Assembly (NCBI RefSeq): GCF_002575655.3
Contig: NC_053038.3
Coordinates: 142,058,885-142,122,884, forward strand
DNA length: 64,000 bases
Direction: 5' to 3'
From: Aegilops tauschii subsp. strangulata
Taxonomy: Eukaryota > Streptophyta > Magnoliopsida > Poales > Poaceae
Below, piece after piece: positions 20,967-32,216 of the stretch. The notes under the pieces were generated by a model. That model saw nothing but the letters and a program-made list of their open reading frames with translations. It had not been told where the DNA came from and made no database searches. Both the position numbers and the translations under genes were made by a program. Every line of letters begins with the position of its first letter. Position 1 is the stretch's first letter.

Positions 20967-20978
20967 GTCTCCCACTTG
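20967..20978 (-). other. Polypurine tract
   Basis: Minus strand AAGTGGGAGAC directly before TGTTGG of the 3' LTR; the expected second-strand priming site for this copia group, and the same motif as at 51071-51081. Confidence 0.85.
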
Positions 20979-20998
20979 CACTAGAGTCAATAATCTAG

Positions 20999-22282
20999 TT
21001 ACATTGTGATGAATCGAACACCCATTGCGTCCTGGTGTTGATCATGTTTTGCCCTAGGGAGAGGTTTAGTCAACGGATCTGCTACATTCAGGTCCGTGTG
21101 TACTTTAAAAATATCTATGTCTCCATTTTGAACACTTTCACGAATGGAGTTGAAGTGACGCTTGATATGCCTGGTCTTCCTGTGAAACCTGGGCTCCTTC
21201 GCAAGGGCAATAGCTCCAGTGTTGTCACAGAAGAGAGTCATCGGGCCCGACGCATTGGGAATCACCCCTAGGTCGGTAATGAACTCCTTCATCCAGACTG
21301 CTTCCTGTGCTGCCTCCGAGGCTGCCATGTACTCCGCTTCACATGTAGATCCCGCCACGACGCTTTGCTGGCAAGTGCACCAGCTTACAGCTCCTCCATT
21401 CAAAATATACACGTATCCTGTCTGTGACTTCGAGTCATCCAGATCTGTGTCGAAGCTAGCGTCGACGTAACCCTTTATGACGAGCTCTTCGTCACCTCCA
21501 TAAACGAGAAACATATCCTTAGTCCTCTTCAGGTACTTCAGGATATTCTTGACCGCTTTCCAGTGTTCCGTGCTGGGATTACTTTGGTACCTTCCTACCA
21601 AACTTACGGCAAGGTTTACATCGGGTCTGGTACACAGCATGGCATACATAATAGACCCTATGGCCGAGGCATAGGGGATGACACTCATCTCTTCTATATC
21701 TTCTGCCGTGGTCGGGCATTGAGCCGTGCTCAATTGCACACCTTGCAATACAGGCAAGAACCCCTTCTTGGACTGATCCATATTGAACTTCTTCAATATC
21801 TTGTCAAGGTATGTACTTTGTGAAAGACCAATGAGGCGTCTTGATCTATCTCTATAGATCTTGATGCCTAATATATAAGCAGCTTCTCCAAGGTCCTTCA
21901 TTGAAAAACACTTATTCAAATAGGCCTTTATACTTTCCAAGAATTCTATATCATTTCCCATCAATAGTATGTCATCCACATATAATATGAGAAATGCTAC
22001 AGAGCTCCCACTCACTTTCTTGTAAACACAGGCTTCTCCATAAGTCTGTGTAAACCCAAACGCTTTGATCATCTCATCAAAGCGAATGTTCCAACTCCGA
22101 GATGCTTGCACCAGCCCATAGATTGAGCGTTGGAGCTTGCATACTTTGTTAGCATTCTTAGGATCGACAAAACCTTCCGGCTGCATCATATACAACTCTT
22201 CCTTAAGGAAGCCGTTAAGGAATGCCGTTTTGACGTCCATCTGCCATATCTCATAATCATAGTATGCGGCAATTGCTAACAT
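20999..22282 (-). pseudogene. Copia pol, C-terminal part: reverse transcriptase and RNase H
   Basis: 427 codons in frame with the upstream pol segment after one TGA. RT motifs: WQMDVKTAFLNG with the first catalytic Asp at residue 16, then QPEGFVDP, YGLVQASRSWN and the YVDD box (residues about 101-104) followed by ILLMGND. The RNase H part follows: YVDASFDTD, SQTGYVY, GSTCEAEYMAASEA, then KHIKRHF, and DPLTKPLP just before the stop. All catalytic motifs I can check are present. Normally it synthesises cDNA in cytoplasmic particles. Confidence 0.92.
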
Positions 22283-22285
22283 GAT

Positions 22286-24301
22286 TCAGACGGACTTCAG
22301 CTTCGCTACGGGTGAGAAAGTCTCATCGTAGTCAACCCCTTGAACTTGTCGATAACCCTTAGCGACAAGTCGAGCTTTGTAGATGGTCACATTACCATCT
22401 GCGTCCGTCTTCTTCTTAAAGATCCATTTGTTTTCTATGGCTCGCCGCTCATCGGGCAAGTCAGTCAAAGTCCATACTTTGTTTTCATACATGGATTCTA
22501 TCTCGGATTTCATGGCTTCTAGCCATTTGTCGGAATCCGGGCCCGCCATCGCTTCTTCATAGTTCGAAGGTTCACCGTTGTCTAACAACATGATTTCCAG
22601 GACAGGGTTGCCATACCACTCTGGTGCGGAACGTGTCCTTGTGGACCTACGAAGTTCAGTAACTTGATCTGAAGTTTCATGATCATCATCATTAACTTCC
22701 TCCCCAGTCGGTGTAGGCACCACAGGAACATTTTCCCGCGCTGCGCTACTTTCCGGTTCGGAAGGGATGACTATCACCTCATCAAATTCCACTTTCCTCC
22801 CACTAAATTCTTTCGAGAGAAACTCCTTCTCTAGAAAGGACCCGTTCTTGGCAACGAAGATCTTGCCTTCGGATCTGAGGTAGAAGGTATACCCAATAGT
22901 TTCCTTAGGGTATCCTATGAAGACGCATTTTTCCGATTTGGGTTCGAGCTTTTCAGGTTGAAGTTTCTTGACATAAGCATCGCATCCCCAAACTTTTAGA
23001 AACGACAGCTTAGGTTTCTTCCCAAACCATAATTCATACGGTGTCGTCTCAACGGATTTAGACGGTGCCCTATTTAAAGTGAATGTGGCAGTCTCTAAGG
23101 CATAACCCCAAAATGAGAGCGGTAAATCGGTAAGAGACATCATAGATCGCACCATATCCAATAGAGTGCGATTACGACGTTCGGACACACCATTTCTCTG
23201 AGGTTTTCCAGGCGGCGTGAGTTGTGAAACTATTCCACATTTCCTTAAGTGTGTACCAAATTCGTGACTTAAATATTCTCCACCACGATCTGAACGTAAG
23301 AATTTTATTTTCCTGTCACGTTGATTCTCGACTTCACTCTGAAATTCCTTGAACTTTTCAAAGGTTTCAGACTTGTGTTTCATTAGGTAGACATACCCAT
23401 ATCTACTTAAATCATCAGTGAGAGTGAGAACATAACGATATCCTCCGCGAGCCTCAACACTCATTGGACCACACACATCGGTATGTATGATTTCCAATAA
23501 GTTGGTTGCTCGCTCCATTGTTCCGGAGAACGGAGTCTTGGTCATCTTACCCATGAGGCATGATTCGCACGTGTCAAATGATTCGTAATCAAGAGACTCC
23601 AAAAGTCCATCTGCATGGAGCTTCTTCATGCGCTTGACACCAATGTGACCAAGGCGGCAGTGCCACAAGTATGTGGGACTATCGTTATCAACTTTACATC
23701 TTTTGGTATTCACACTATGAACATGTGTAACATCACGTTCGAGATTCATCAAAAATAAACCATTGACCAGCGGGGCATGACCATAAAACATATCTCTCAA
23801 ATAAATAGAACAACCATTATTCTCAGATTTAAATGAGTAGCCATCTCGAATTAAACGAGATCCAGATACAATGTTCATGCTCAAAGCTGGCACTAAATAA
23901 CAATTATTGAGGTTTAAAACTAATCCCGTGGGTAGATGCAGAGGTAGCGTGCCAACGGCGATCACATCGACCTTGGAACCATTCCCGACGCGCATCGTCA
24001 CCTCGTCCTTTGCCAGTCTCCGTTTATTCCGCTTCCAGTGACCACTTCCCTTGCAATAAAAGCACTCAGTCTCGGGCTTGGGTCCATTCTTTGACTTCTT
24101 CCCGGTAACTGGTTTACCGGGCGCGGCAACTCCCTTGCCGTCCTTCTTGAAGTTCTTCTTACCCTTGCCCTTCTTGAACTTAGTGGTTTTATTCACCATC
24201 AACACTTGATGTTCTTTTCTGATCTCCCCTTCCGCTGATTTCAGCATTGAATATACCTCGGGAATGGTCTTTTCCATCCCCTGCATATTGTAGTTCATCA
24301 C
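22286..24301 (-). pseudogene. Copia gag C-terminus, integrase and RT N-terminus, with protease deleted
   Basis: 671 codons. A zinc knuckle begins CFYCKGSGHW (residues about 80-89) but runs straight into KRRLAKDE, so the last Cys and the following protease core are absent. Compared with 47820-48060 of the other copia, about 54 codons including DTGS are missing, in frame. Integrase is intact by motif: H214, H219, C245, C248 zinc site; HTDVCGP (D274), RSDRGGEY (D338), NGVSERRN (E374). The RT start (KWIFKKKTDADG) follows. The frame ends in TGA at about 22286, an apparent CGA-to-TGA change. Confidence 0.92.
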
Positions 24302-24328
24302 AAAGCTCTTGTAGCTTGGTGGAAGCGA

Positions 24329-24817
24329 CTAGAGGATTCTGTCAATGACCGCGTCATCCGGGAGATTAACTCCCAGCTGAGACAAGCGGTTGTGCAACCC
24401 AGACATTCTGAGTATGTGCTCACTAACAGAACTGTTCTCCTCCATTTTACAGCTGAAGAACTTGTCGGAGACTTCATATCTCTCGACCCGGGCATGAGCT
24501 TGAAAAACCAGTTTCAGCTCCTCGAACATCTCATATGCTCCATGTTTCTCAAAACGCTTTTGGAGACCCGGTTCTAAGCTGTAAAGCATGCCGCACTGAA
24601 CGAGGGAGTAATCATCAGCACGCTGCTGCCAAGCGTTCATAACGTCTTGGTTCTCAGGGATTGGTGCTTCACCTAGCGGTGCTTCTAAGACATAATCTTT
24701 CTTGGCTACTATGAGGATGAGCCTCAGGTTCCGGACCCAGTCCGTATAATTGCTGCCATCATCTTTCAGCTTGGTTTTATCTAGGAACGCGTTGAAATTG
24801 AGGACAACGTGGGCCAT
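24329..24817 (-). pseudogene. Copia gag N-terminus
   Basis: From ATG 24817, 162 codons to a TAG in the same frame as the downstream pol. Gag signatures: NYTDWVRNLRLIL, then YSLVQCGMLYSLEPGLQKRFE and HILRMSGLHNRLSQLGV. The TAG probably derives from CAG (Gln) because the following residues (LPPSYKSFVMNYNMQG) continue the protein. It would form the particle core. Confidence 0.92.
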
Positions 24818-26110
24818 TTGATCTACAATACATAGTGTAAAGATTTTAGACTAAGTTCATGATAATTAAGTTCATATAATCAAATTATTTAATGAACTCC
24901 CACTCAGATAGACATCCCTCTAGTCATCTAAGTGAAACATGATCCGAGTCAACTAGGCCGTGTCCGATCATCACGTGAGACGGACTAGTCAAGATCGGTG
25001 AACATCTCCATGTTGATCGTATCTTCTATACGACTCATGCTCGACCTTTCGGTCCTCCGTGTTCCGAGGCCATGTCTGTACATGCTAGGCTCGTCAAGTC
25101 AACCTAAGTGTATTGCGTGTGTTCCGAGGCCATGTCTGTACATGCTAGGCTCGTCAACACCCGTTGTATTCGAACGTTAGAATCTATCACACCCGATCAT
25201 CACGTGGTGCTTCGAAACAACGAACCTTCGCAACGGTGCATAGTTAGGGTGAACACTTTCTTGAAATTATTATAAGGGATCATCCTACTTGCTACCGTCG
25301 TTCTAAGCAAATAAGATGCAAAAACATGATAAACATCACATGCAATCAAATAGTGACATGATATGGCCAATATCATCATGCTCCTTTGATCTCCATCTTC
25401 GGGGCACCATGATCATCTTTGTCACCGGCATGACACCATGATCTCTATCATCATGATCTCCATCATTGTGTCTTCATGAAGTCGTCACGCCAACGATTAC
25501 TTCTACTTGTATGGCTAACGCGTTTAGCAACAAAGTAAAGTAAATTACATGGCGTTATTCAATGACACGCAGGTCATGCAAAATAATAAAGACAACTCCT
25601 ATGGCTCCTGCCGGTTGTCATACTCATCGACATGCAAGTCGTGATTCCTATTACAAGAATATGATCAATCTCATACATCACATATATCATTCATCACATC
25701 TTCTAGCCATATCACATCACATAGCACTTGCTGCAAAAACAAGTTAGACGTCCTCTAATTGTTGTTGCAAGTTTTTACGTGGTTTGTAGGTTTCTAGCAA
25801 GAACGTTTTCTTACCTACGCATGACCACAACGTGATTTGCCAATTTCTATTTACCCTTCATAAGGACCCTTTTCATCGAATCCGTTCCGACTAAAGTAGG
25901 AGAGACAGACGCCCGCTAGCCACCTTATGCAACTAGTGCATGTCAGTCGGTGGAACCTGTCTCACGTAAGCGTACGTGTAAGGTCGGTCCGGGCCGCTTC
26001 ATCCTACAATGCCGCCGAAACAAGAAACGACTAGTAGCGGCAAGAAGAATTGGCAAACTCAACGCCCACAACTTCTTTGTGTTCTACTCGTGCATAGTAA
26101 CTACGCATAG
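24818..26110 (-). other. Untranslated leader of Angela-type element
   Basis: Between PBS and gag ATG; no coding capacity. It includes a 60-bp tandem duplication whose most similar 37 bp (starting GTTCCGAGGCCATG) occupy 25061-25097 and 25121-25157. Leaders of this group carry packaging and dimerisation signals; which bases do so is not visible. Confidence 0.8.
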
Positions 26111-26129
26111 ACCTGGCTCATGATGCCAC
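26111..26129 (-). other. Primer-binding site (tRNA-iMet type, variant)
   Basis: Minus strand TGGCATCATGAGCCAGG directly after the 5' LTR. It resembles the initiator tRNA-Met site TGGTATCAGAGCC found at 39599 but differs in the third to tenth positions; the WIS-like copy has TGGCATCCGAGCCAGG. Confidence 0.75.
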
Positions 26130-27839
26130 TGTTGGTAATCGTAGCATAATTTAAAATTTTTCTACGCTCACCAAGATGCATCTATGGAGTCTACTAGCAA
26201 CGAGGGGAAAGGAGTGCATCTACATACCCTTGTAGATCGCGAGCGGAAGCGTTCCAATGAACGTGGATGACGGAGTCGTACTCGCCGTGATCCAAATCAC
26301 CGATGACCGAGTGCCGAACGGACGGCACCTCCGCGTTCAACACACGTACGGTGCAGCGACGTCTCCTCCTTCTTGATCCAGCAAGGGGGAAGGAGAGGTT
26401 GATGGAGATCCAGCAGCACGACGGCGTGGTGGTGGATGTAGCGGGTCTCGGCAGGGCTTTGCCAAGCTTCTGCGAGAGAGAGAGAGGTGTTGCAGGGGAG
26501 GAGGGAGGCGCCCAAGGCTGTTGTGTGCTGCCCTCCCTCCCCCCCTTTATATAGGCCCCCTGGGGGGGGCGCCGGCCCCAAGAGATGAGATCTTAAGGGG
26601 GGCGGCGGCCAAAAGGGGGAAGGGGTTGCCTTGCCCCCCAAGGCAAGGGGGAACTCCCCCCTAGGGTTCCCAACCCTAGGCGCATGGGGGGAGGCCCAAG
26701 GGGGGCGCCCCAGCCCACTAAGGGCTGGTTCCCTTCCACTTTCAGCCCACGGGGCCCTCCGGGATAGGTGGCCCCACCCGGTGGACCCCCGGGACCCTTC
26801 CGGTGGTCCCGGTACAATACCGGTAACCCCCGAAACTTTCCCGGTGGCCGAAACTGGACTTCCTATATATAATTCTTCACCTCCGGACCATTCCGGAACC
26901 TCTCGTGACGTCCGGGATCTCATCCGGGACTCTGAACAACTTTCGGGTTTCCGCATACATCTCTACAACCCTAGCGTCACCGAACCTTAAGTGTGTAGAC
27001 CCTACGGGTTCGGGAGACATGCAGACATGACCGAGACGCCTCTCTGGTCAATAACCAACAGCGGGATCTGGATACCCATGTTGGCTCCCACATGTTCCAC
27101 GATGATCTCATCGGATGAACCACGGTGTCGAGGATTCAATCAATCCGTATGCAATTCCCTTTGTCAATCGGTATGTTACTTGCCCGAGATTCGATCGTCG
27201 GTATCCCAATACCTTGTTCAATCTCGTTACCGGCAAGTCTCTTTACTCGTACCGCAATGCATGATCCCGTGACTAACGCCTTAGTCACATTGAGCTCATT
27301 ATGATGATGCATTATCGAGTGGGCCCCAAGATACCTCTCCGTCACACGGAGTGACAAATCCCAGTCTCGATCCGTGCCAACCCAACAGACACTTTCGGAG
27401 ATACCCGTAGTGCACCTTTATAGTCACCCAGTTACGTTGTGACGTTTGGCACACCCAAAGCACTCCTACGGTATCCGGGAGTTGCACGATCTCATGGTCT
27501 AAGGAAAAGATACTTGACATTGGAAAAGCTCTAGCAAACGAAACTACACGATCTTTTATGCTATGCTTAGGATTGGGTCTTGTCCATCACATCATTCTCC
27601 TAATGATGTGATCCCATTATCAATGACATCCAATGTCCATAGTCAGGAAACCATGACTATCTGTTGGTCAACGAGCTAGTCAACTAGAGGCTTACTAGGG
27701 ACACTTTGTGGTCTATGTATTCACACATGTATTACGATTTCCGGACAATACAATTATAGCATGAATAATAGACAATTACCATGAACAAAGAAATATAATA
27801 ATAACCATTTATTATTGCCTCTAGGGCATATTTCCAACA
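26130..27839 (-). repeat. 5' LTR of Angela-type element
   Basis: 1710 bp, the promoter-bearing LTR. A TATA box reads TATATAAA on the minus strand at 26546-26553. Right end CCTCTAGGGCATATTTCCAACA, i.e. the family's TGTTGGAAATATGCCC start in element sense. Confidence 0.95.
26546..26553 (-). promoter_or_regulatory. TATA box of Angela 5' LTR
   Basis: TATATAAA on the element strand in a GC-rich context, about two thirds into the LTR, as usual for the U3/R boundary of this copia group. Confidence 0.6.
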
Positions 27840-27844
27840 AGTCG
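27840..27844. repeat. TSD AGTCG (right copy) of Angela-type element
   Basis: Exact match to 19244-19248. Confidence 0.95.
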
Positions 27845-28245
27845 ACTGAATTTCAATTTGGGGTCAGTCCACTTTTTGGAGTTCGCCGGAGGGAAGGAAG
27901 GGGCTAGCCGAAGGGCTGCCCCTTTATCTATCTTAGGGTTTAGGGTGGGGACATTCGTTGTGGGGGGCCGTCGTCGGGCTATGGTGGGGCCTCGCCGGAG
28001 GCAAAACTCGACGTGGATGGGGGGTGGGTGCTGAGGTTGGCTAGAAGGATGGCCTGGGGCGGAGGAAGACCGGAGGTGGTGGGCGGTTCAGGGGATGGCG
28101 GGGGCCAGTGGTTCGACCGGCAGCCTATGCGGTGGTCTGTAGGGGAAGAATAAGAGGCGAGGAAGAAGAAGGGTTAGGAGACGTAGGATCTTCATCCAAC
28201 CACCTGAAATGGTCGACTGACCCAAATGACAAAAGTCAGGCGACT
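27840..28245. mobile_element. Small TIR element with GC-rich cargo, split by Angela
   Basis: Left end AGTCGACTGAATTTC..TTTGGGGTCAGTC (from the Angela TSD) and right end, inverted, AGTCGCCTGACTTTTG..TTTGGGTCAGTCG (28212-28243) form imperfect TIRs of about 30 bp. The 400 bp between are GC-rich. I see no certain TSD and no transposase. Superfamily not assigned (MITE or Pack-type element). Confidence 0.5.
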
Positions 28246-28282
28246 TGCATGTAGACATTCACATATATTCAGTACCATCATC

Positions 28283-30060
28283 GTAGGTGCTTTGAGACAT
28301 GCAAGCAGTGCTCCTCAATTCATCAAGCTAAACAACATGCCATTCATAATTCTAAACTTAGTTGCTCAAATACGAATATGATATGATGCATACATTTTGT
28401 ACTAAAACAGAGAATGTTTAATTGGTCAGCTAATGTTCCTACTTTACTTTTGAAAAGCACGTTCGCCACATATCGAGGGACAGCAGGGAGTTGCATTCTT
28501 TATGCGCTCCGGTTCATCATGTGTGGGCAACGAACATTTTATTATCCAAAATCTGCTTGCTCTTCTTTAGCATGCTCCTCCTCTGTTCTTCTTTAATAAG
28601 TACTCTCTCTGTTCCTAAATATAAGTCTCTGTAGAGATTCCTCCATGGACTACATACGGAGCAAAATGAGTGAATCTACACTCTAAAATGTATCTATATA
28701 CATCCGTATGTAATCCATAGTGGAATCTCTACAAAGACTTGTATTTAGGAATAGAGGGAGTATAATAGTAGTACAGTATGTTCCTTGTAGTGAAGAGGAG
28801 CAGGGACATTTGCAGTGTACAGGTCTATTCGGCCACTTGTCATGGATGCTTTCAGCTCTTCATGTTGGTCTTCATTTCGCTTGTCATGGACGCTTTCAAC
28901 TCTTCGTATTCGGTTGTATGTGTCACCTTTGAGAGTTAGACTGATAGTAACTATACTGCGCCTTCAGTTGTAGAGAACTGGTATCCGTAGCCTTTCTAGC
29001 CGTACCGGCAATACTAGCACATATTTTCCAGCAAGTTCCACTTTCCTGATTTTACTCGTGATGCTTAGGGTTTTCCCATTATATCTACACTATGATCTGC
29101 GTAGGTGCTTTGTGTCCTACTAGTAGCGCTCCACCCCTTTAAAGCTGAATAACACACTAATCATAATTCCAAAGCTTAGTTGTTCCAATACGAATGTGAC
29201 ATGATATTCGTATTAGTTAACAGAAATACATTTAATTGGTCAGCTAATGCTCCCACTTGAGTTTCCAAATGCATGTGGCCACATAGAGAGAGACAACATG
29301 GAATTGCATTTCTTTGGATGCTCTGATTCATCATGGGTGGGCAACCAACATTATATAGAAAGAAACGGAATCTCCATAATATGATTCCTCTTCTATTCTT
29401 TAACATGTTCTTCTTCTATTCTTCTTTAATAAGTATAGTGTGTTCCTCGTCAAGAAGGCAAGCAAGGACATCTGCAGTCGACAGGTCTATTTGGTCAGCA
29501 ATTCGAGTTGGTCTGCCATAATATCCAGGAAATGCTGGGAGCTGCGCGGCCTTTGAGAGACTTGATTGTAGTAATAGTAGTGCGCCTTCAGGTGAATAGA
29601 GCTGGCCTGTAGGTGATCGATAAGCTTTCGGTTAGTAGCGGCAATACAACCCCATATTTTCTAGCCAGTTCCACTTCCCCAATTTATTAATGATGCTTAT
29701 GGTGTCCCCCTTTTATTGACACTACAATCTGTGTAGTAGCATTGTGTCGTAAAAGCAGCACTCCATCCTTCAAGCGAAACTACATGCCACTCATATTTCC
29801 AAAGCTTACATTTAATTCGTCAGCTAATGCCTAATGTTACTACGTGAGTTTTGAAATGCATGTGCGCCACATATAGACATGTTGGAATACTATTTCTCTG
29901 TGCACTCTCGTTGTCATGGTTTCGCAATAACCTTTCAATTTCAGTATATTATGAACGTATCATCTGCCAACTATCCTTTCTTATGGAGCTCCCAACAGGG
30001 AGCCTATTTTTTATGTAGTTGTGCCAGATTATATTATTGTACGCACCAAATTACAGCACA
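28283..30060 (+). repeat. Three diverged direct repeats of about 630-660 bp
   Basis: Units start at about 28283, 29101 and 29733 (GTAGGTGCTTTG, GTAGGTGCTTTG, GTAGTAGCATTG). Shared blocks follow in order: ATGCCA.TCATA.TTC.AA.CTTA, TTTAATT.GTCAGCTAATG, TTTTGAAA.GCA.GT.CGCCACATA, then TTCTTCTTTAATAAGTA. Unit 1 contains the Stowaway MITE, so its net length is about 658. Unit 3 is incomplete. No coding frame is conserved between units. Confidence 0.75.
28603..28760. mobile_element. Stowaway MITE (Thalos/Athos-like)
   Basis: 158 bp flanked by TA on both sides (28601-28602, 28761-28762). Long TIRs: CTCTCTCTGTTCCTAAATAT at the left; the right end inverted reads CTCCCTCTATTCCTAAATAC, continuing AAGTCTTTGTAGAGATT. 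Internal ACATACGGAGCAAAATGAGT and ACATCCGTATG are typical of the common Triticeae Stowaway families. Confidence 0.9.
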
Positions 30061-30188
30061 CTAGGGCTCTCTCATCCAAATCCAGTGATAGCACACAAGG
30101 GTTTACAAAGAGCCCCTATTATATTAGAATATCCTCTGCGTTATTACAAAGATAATCTCACTACTATTTATGTTGTCATGCTTCTCAG

Positions 30189-30412
30189 ATATTGAACAAA
30201 ATCACAATGAATATGAGAATGCACACATCAGAAGAGTATCGCGAAACAGTGCAATGACTAACAAACATGGCATCAAGGCATTGAGTTCCATTCTGGATGG
30301 AATGAAGCCCACACGCTCCGCACCTACAGATTCGTGTTCAGAATATGATCCTAATGACTATTCTGAGCTCCAGGAGTCAAACACGGATGGCCTATCCTGT
30401 TCACCCTACAAG
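30189..30412 (+). pseudogene. Exon-like segment 1 of an interrupted multi-exon ORF
   Basis: Bounded by an acceptor (GCTTCTCAG|ATATTG) and a donor (TACAAG|GTGCCT). 224 bp, open with 2 nt + 74 codons: ENAHIRRVSRNSAMTNKHG, ALSSILDGMKPTRSAP, then an acidic DSCSEYDPNDYSELQESN. It leads in phase 0 to the exon at 32189. The product is unknown; its place inside a CACTA-like region suggests a CACTA accessory ORF. A captured host gene is the alternative. Confidence 0.45.
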
Positions 30413-30545
30413 GTGCCTGTTCTAATTTGGCAAGGTTTTATTGGTTGCACGTAACTTGCGTAATCTATCTTGTGTTTCTTCTTCTTCTTTGCACCGTCAT
30501 CTGCTTAGTTTACATCATATATGTGAAGTTTCCATGCCCACCCAT

Positions 30546-32117
30546 TGCTACTTCTTGAGCTTGCGTTGGTTTTTCCCTTAAAGAGGAAAGGGTGATGCAG
30601 CACAGAAGAGATAAGCATTTCCATCAGTTAAGAACCAAGGTATCAATCCAGTAGGAGAAACACGCAAGTCCCCAATAGATGCACCTGCACAAACAATCAA
30701 ACACTTGCACCCAACGCGATAAAGGGATTGTCAATCCCTTGGTCACTTGTAAAGGTGAGACCTGATAGAGATAGATAAAACTAAATAAAAGATAACTAAT
30801 TTTTTTGTTTTTTATAGATCTGAAAATAAAAGATTGCAAAATAGTAGATCGGAAACAAATATGATGGAAAATAGACCCGAGAGCCATAGGTTTCACTAGA
30901 GGTTTCTCCCTTGAAGGCAAATAATACCGTGGGTGCACAAATTACTGTCGAGCAATTGATAGAAAAGCGGAAAGTTATGATGATATCCAAGGCAATGATT
31001 ATGAATATAGGCATCACGTCGGTGTAAAGTAGACTGACTCCTGCCTATATCTACTACTATTACTCCACACATCGACCACTATCCAGCATGCATCTAGAGT
31101 ATTAAGTTCATAAAGAACAGAGTAACGCCTTAAGTAAGATGACATGATGTAGAGGAATAAACTCAATCAATATGATGAAAACTCCATCTTTTCATCCTCG
31201 ATGGCAACAATTCAATACGTGTCTCGCTACCCCTACTTTGTCACCGTGAAATTACGCAAGATTAAACCCAAAGCTAAGCACCTCTCCTATTGCAAGAAAA
31301 ACCAATCTAGTTGGCCAAACCAAACCGATAATTCAAAGATAAATACAAAGATATCAAATCATGCATATAAGAATTCAGAGAAGATTCAAATAATATTCAT
31401 AGATAAGCTGATCATAAATCCACAATTCATCGGATCTCGACAAACACACTGCGAAAGAAGATTACATCGGATAGATCTCCAAGAACATCGAGGAGAACAT
31501 GGTATTGAGAATCAAAGAGAGAGAAGAAGCCATCTAGCTACTAGCTATGGACCCGTAGGGGTCTGTGGTAAACTACTCACGCTTCATCGGAAGGGTAATA
31601 GGGTTGATGTAGATGCCCTTTGTGATCGAATCCCCGTCCGGCAGGTTGCCGGAAAAGGCCCCAAGATGGGATCTCACGGGAACAGAAGGTTGCGGTGGTG
31701 GAAAAGTATTTTGGTGGATCGCTCTGAGGGTTTTGGAATATATGTGAATATATAGGATGAAGAAGTAGGTCAGCGGACTCCTGAGGGGGGCACAAGGCAG
31801 GGGGCGCCCCCCCAGGGCGCGCCCTCCACCCTTGTCGCCGCCCCGTGGGTCTTCTGGCTTGGACTCCAAGTCCTCTGGGTGTCTTCTGGTCAAAGAAAAA
31901 TCATCGTAAAGTTTTATTCCGTTTGGACTCCATTTGGTATTCCTTTTCTGCGAAATTCAAAAACAAGGAAAAAACATAAACTGGCACTGCGCTCTAGGTT
32001 AATAGGTTAGTCCCAAAAATAATATAAAATAGCATAATAATGCATATAAAACATCCAAAATAGATAATATAATAGCATGGAACAATCAAAAATTATAGAT
32101 ACGTTGGAGACGTATCA
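30546..32117 (-). mobile_element. Solo LTR of Athila-like family
   Basis: 1572 bp, plus-strand TGCTACTTC at the left and GAGACGTATCA at the right, flanked by a perfect 5-bp TSD CCCAT (30541-30545 and 32118-32122). No internal domain, so it arose by LTR-LTR recombination within one element. It lies in the presumed intron between the exon-like segments at 30189 and 32189. Confidence 0.93.
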
Positions 32118-32188
32118 CCCATTATCAATACACATTCCATTTTTCATCATACCATGTTTTCCATTCAAATGTTGTTCTTATATATCAG

Positions 32189-32216
32189 ATATCCAAAAGG
32201 AAGAGAGTGATTGCAG
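32189..32216 (+). pseudogene. Exon-like segment 2, left half, cut by the copia insertion
   Basis: After acceptor TATATCAG the codons read ISKRKRVIA, including a basic SKRKRV cluster like a nuclear localisation signal. The copia element begins at 32217; the exon resumes at 52819 and stays open to a GTTAGT donor at 52891. Confidence 0.4.

Larger units (their letters stand above)
19249..27839 (-). mobile_element. Full-length Angela/BARE/WIS-type copia retrotransposon
   Basis: 8591 bp with LTRs of 1718 and 1710 bp, TGTTGG...CCAACA ends and a perfect 5-bp TSD AGTCG. Order on the minus strand: 5' LTR (26130-27839), PBS, leader (24818-26110), gag-pol (24817-20999), PPT, 3' LTR (19249-20966). Gag-pol is one frame of 1273 codons interrupted by only two nonsense codons, but the protease active-site region is missing. 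The LTRs look about 98-99% identical by eye, so the insertion is recent relative to the others. Confidence 0.97.
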
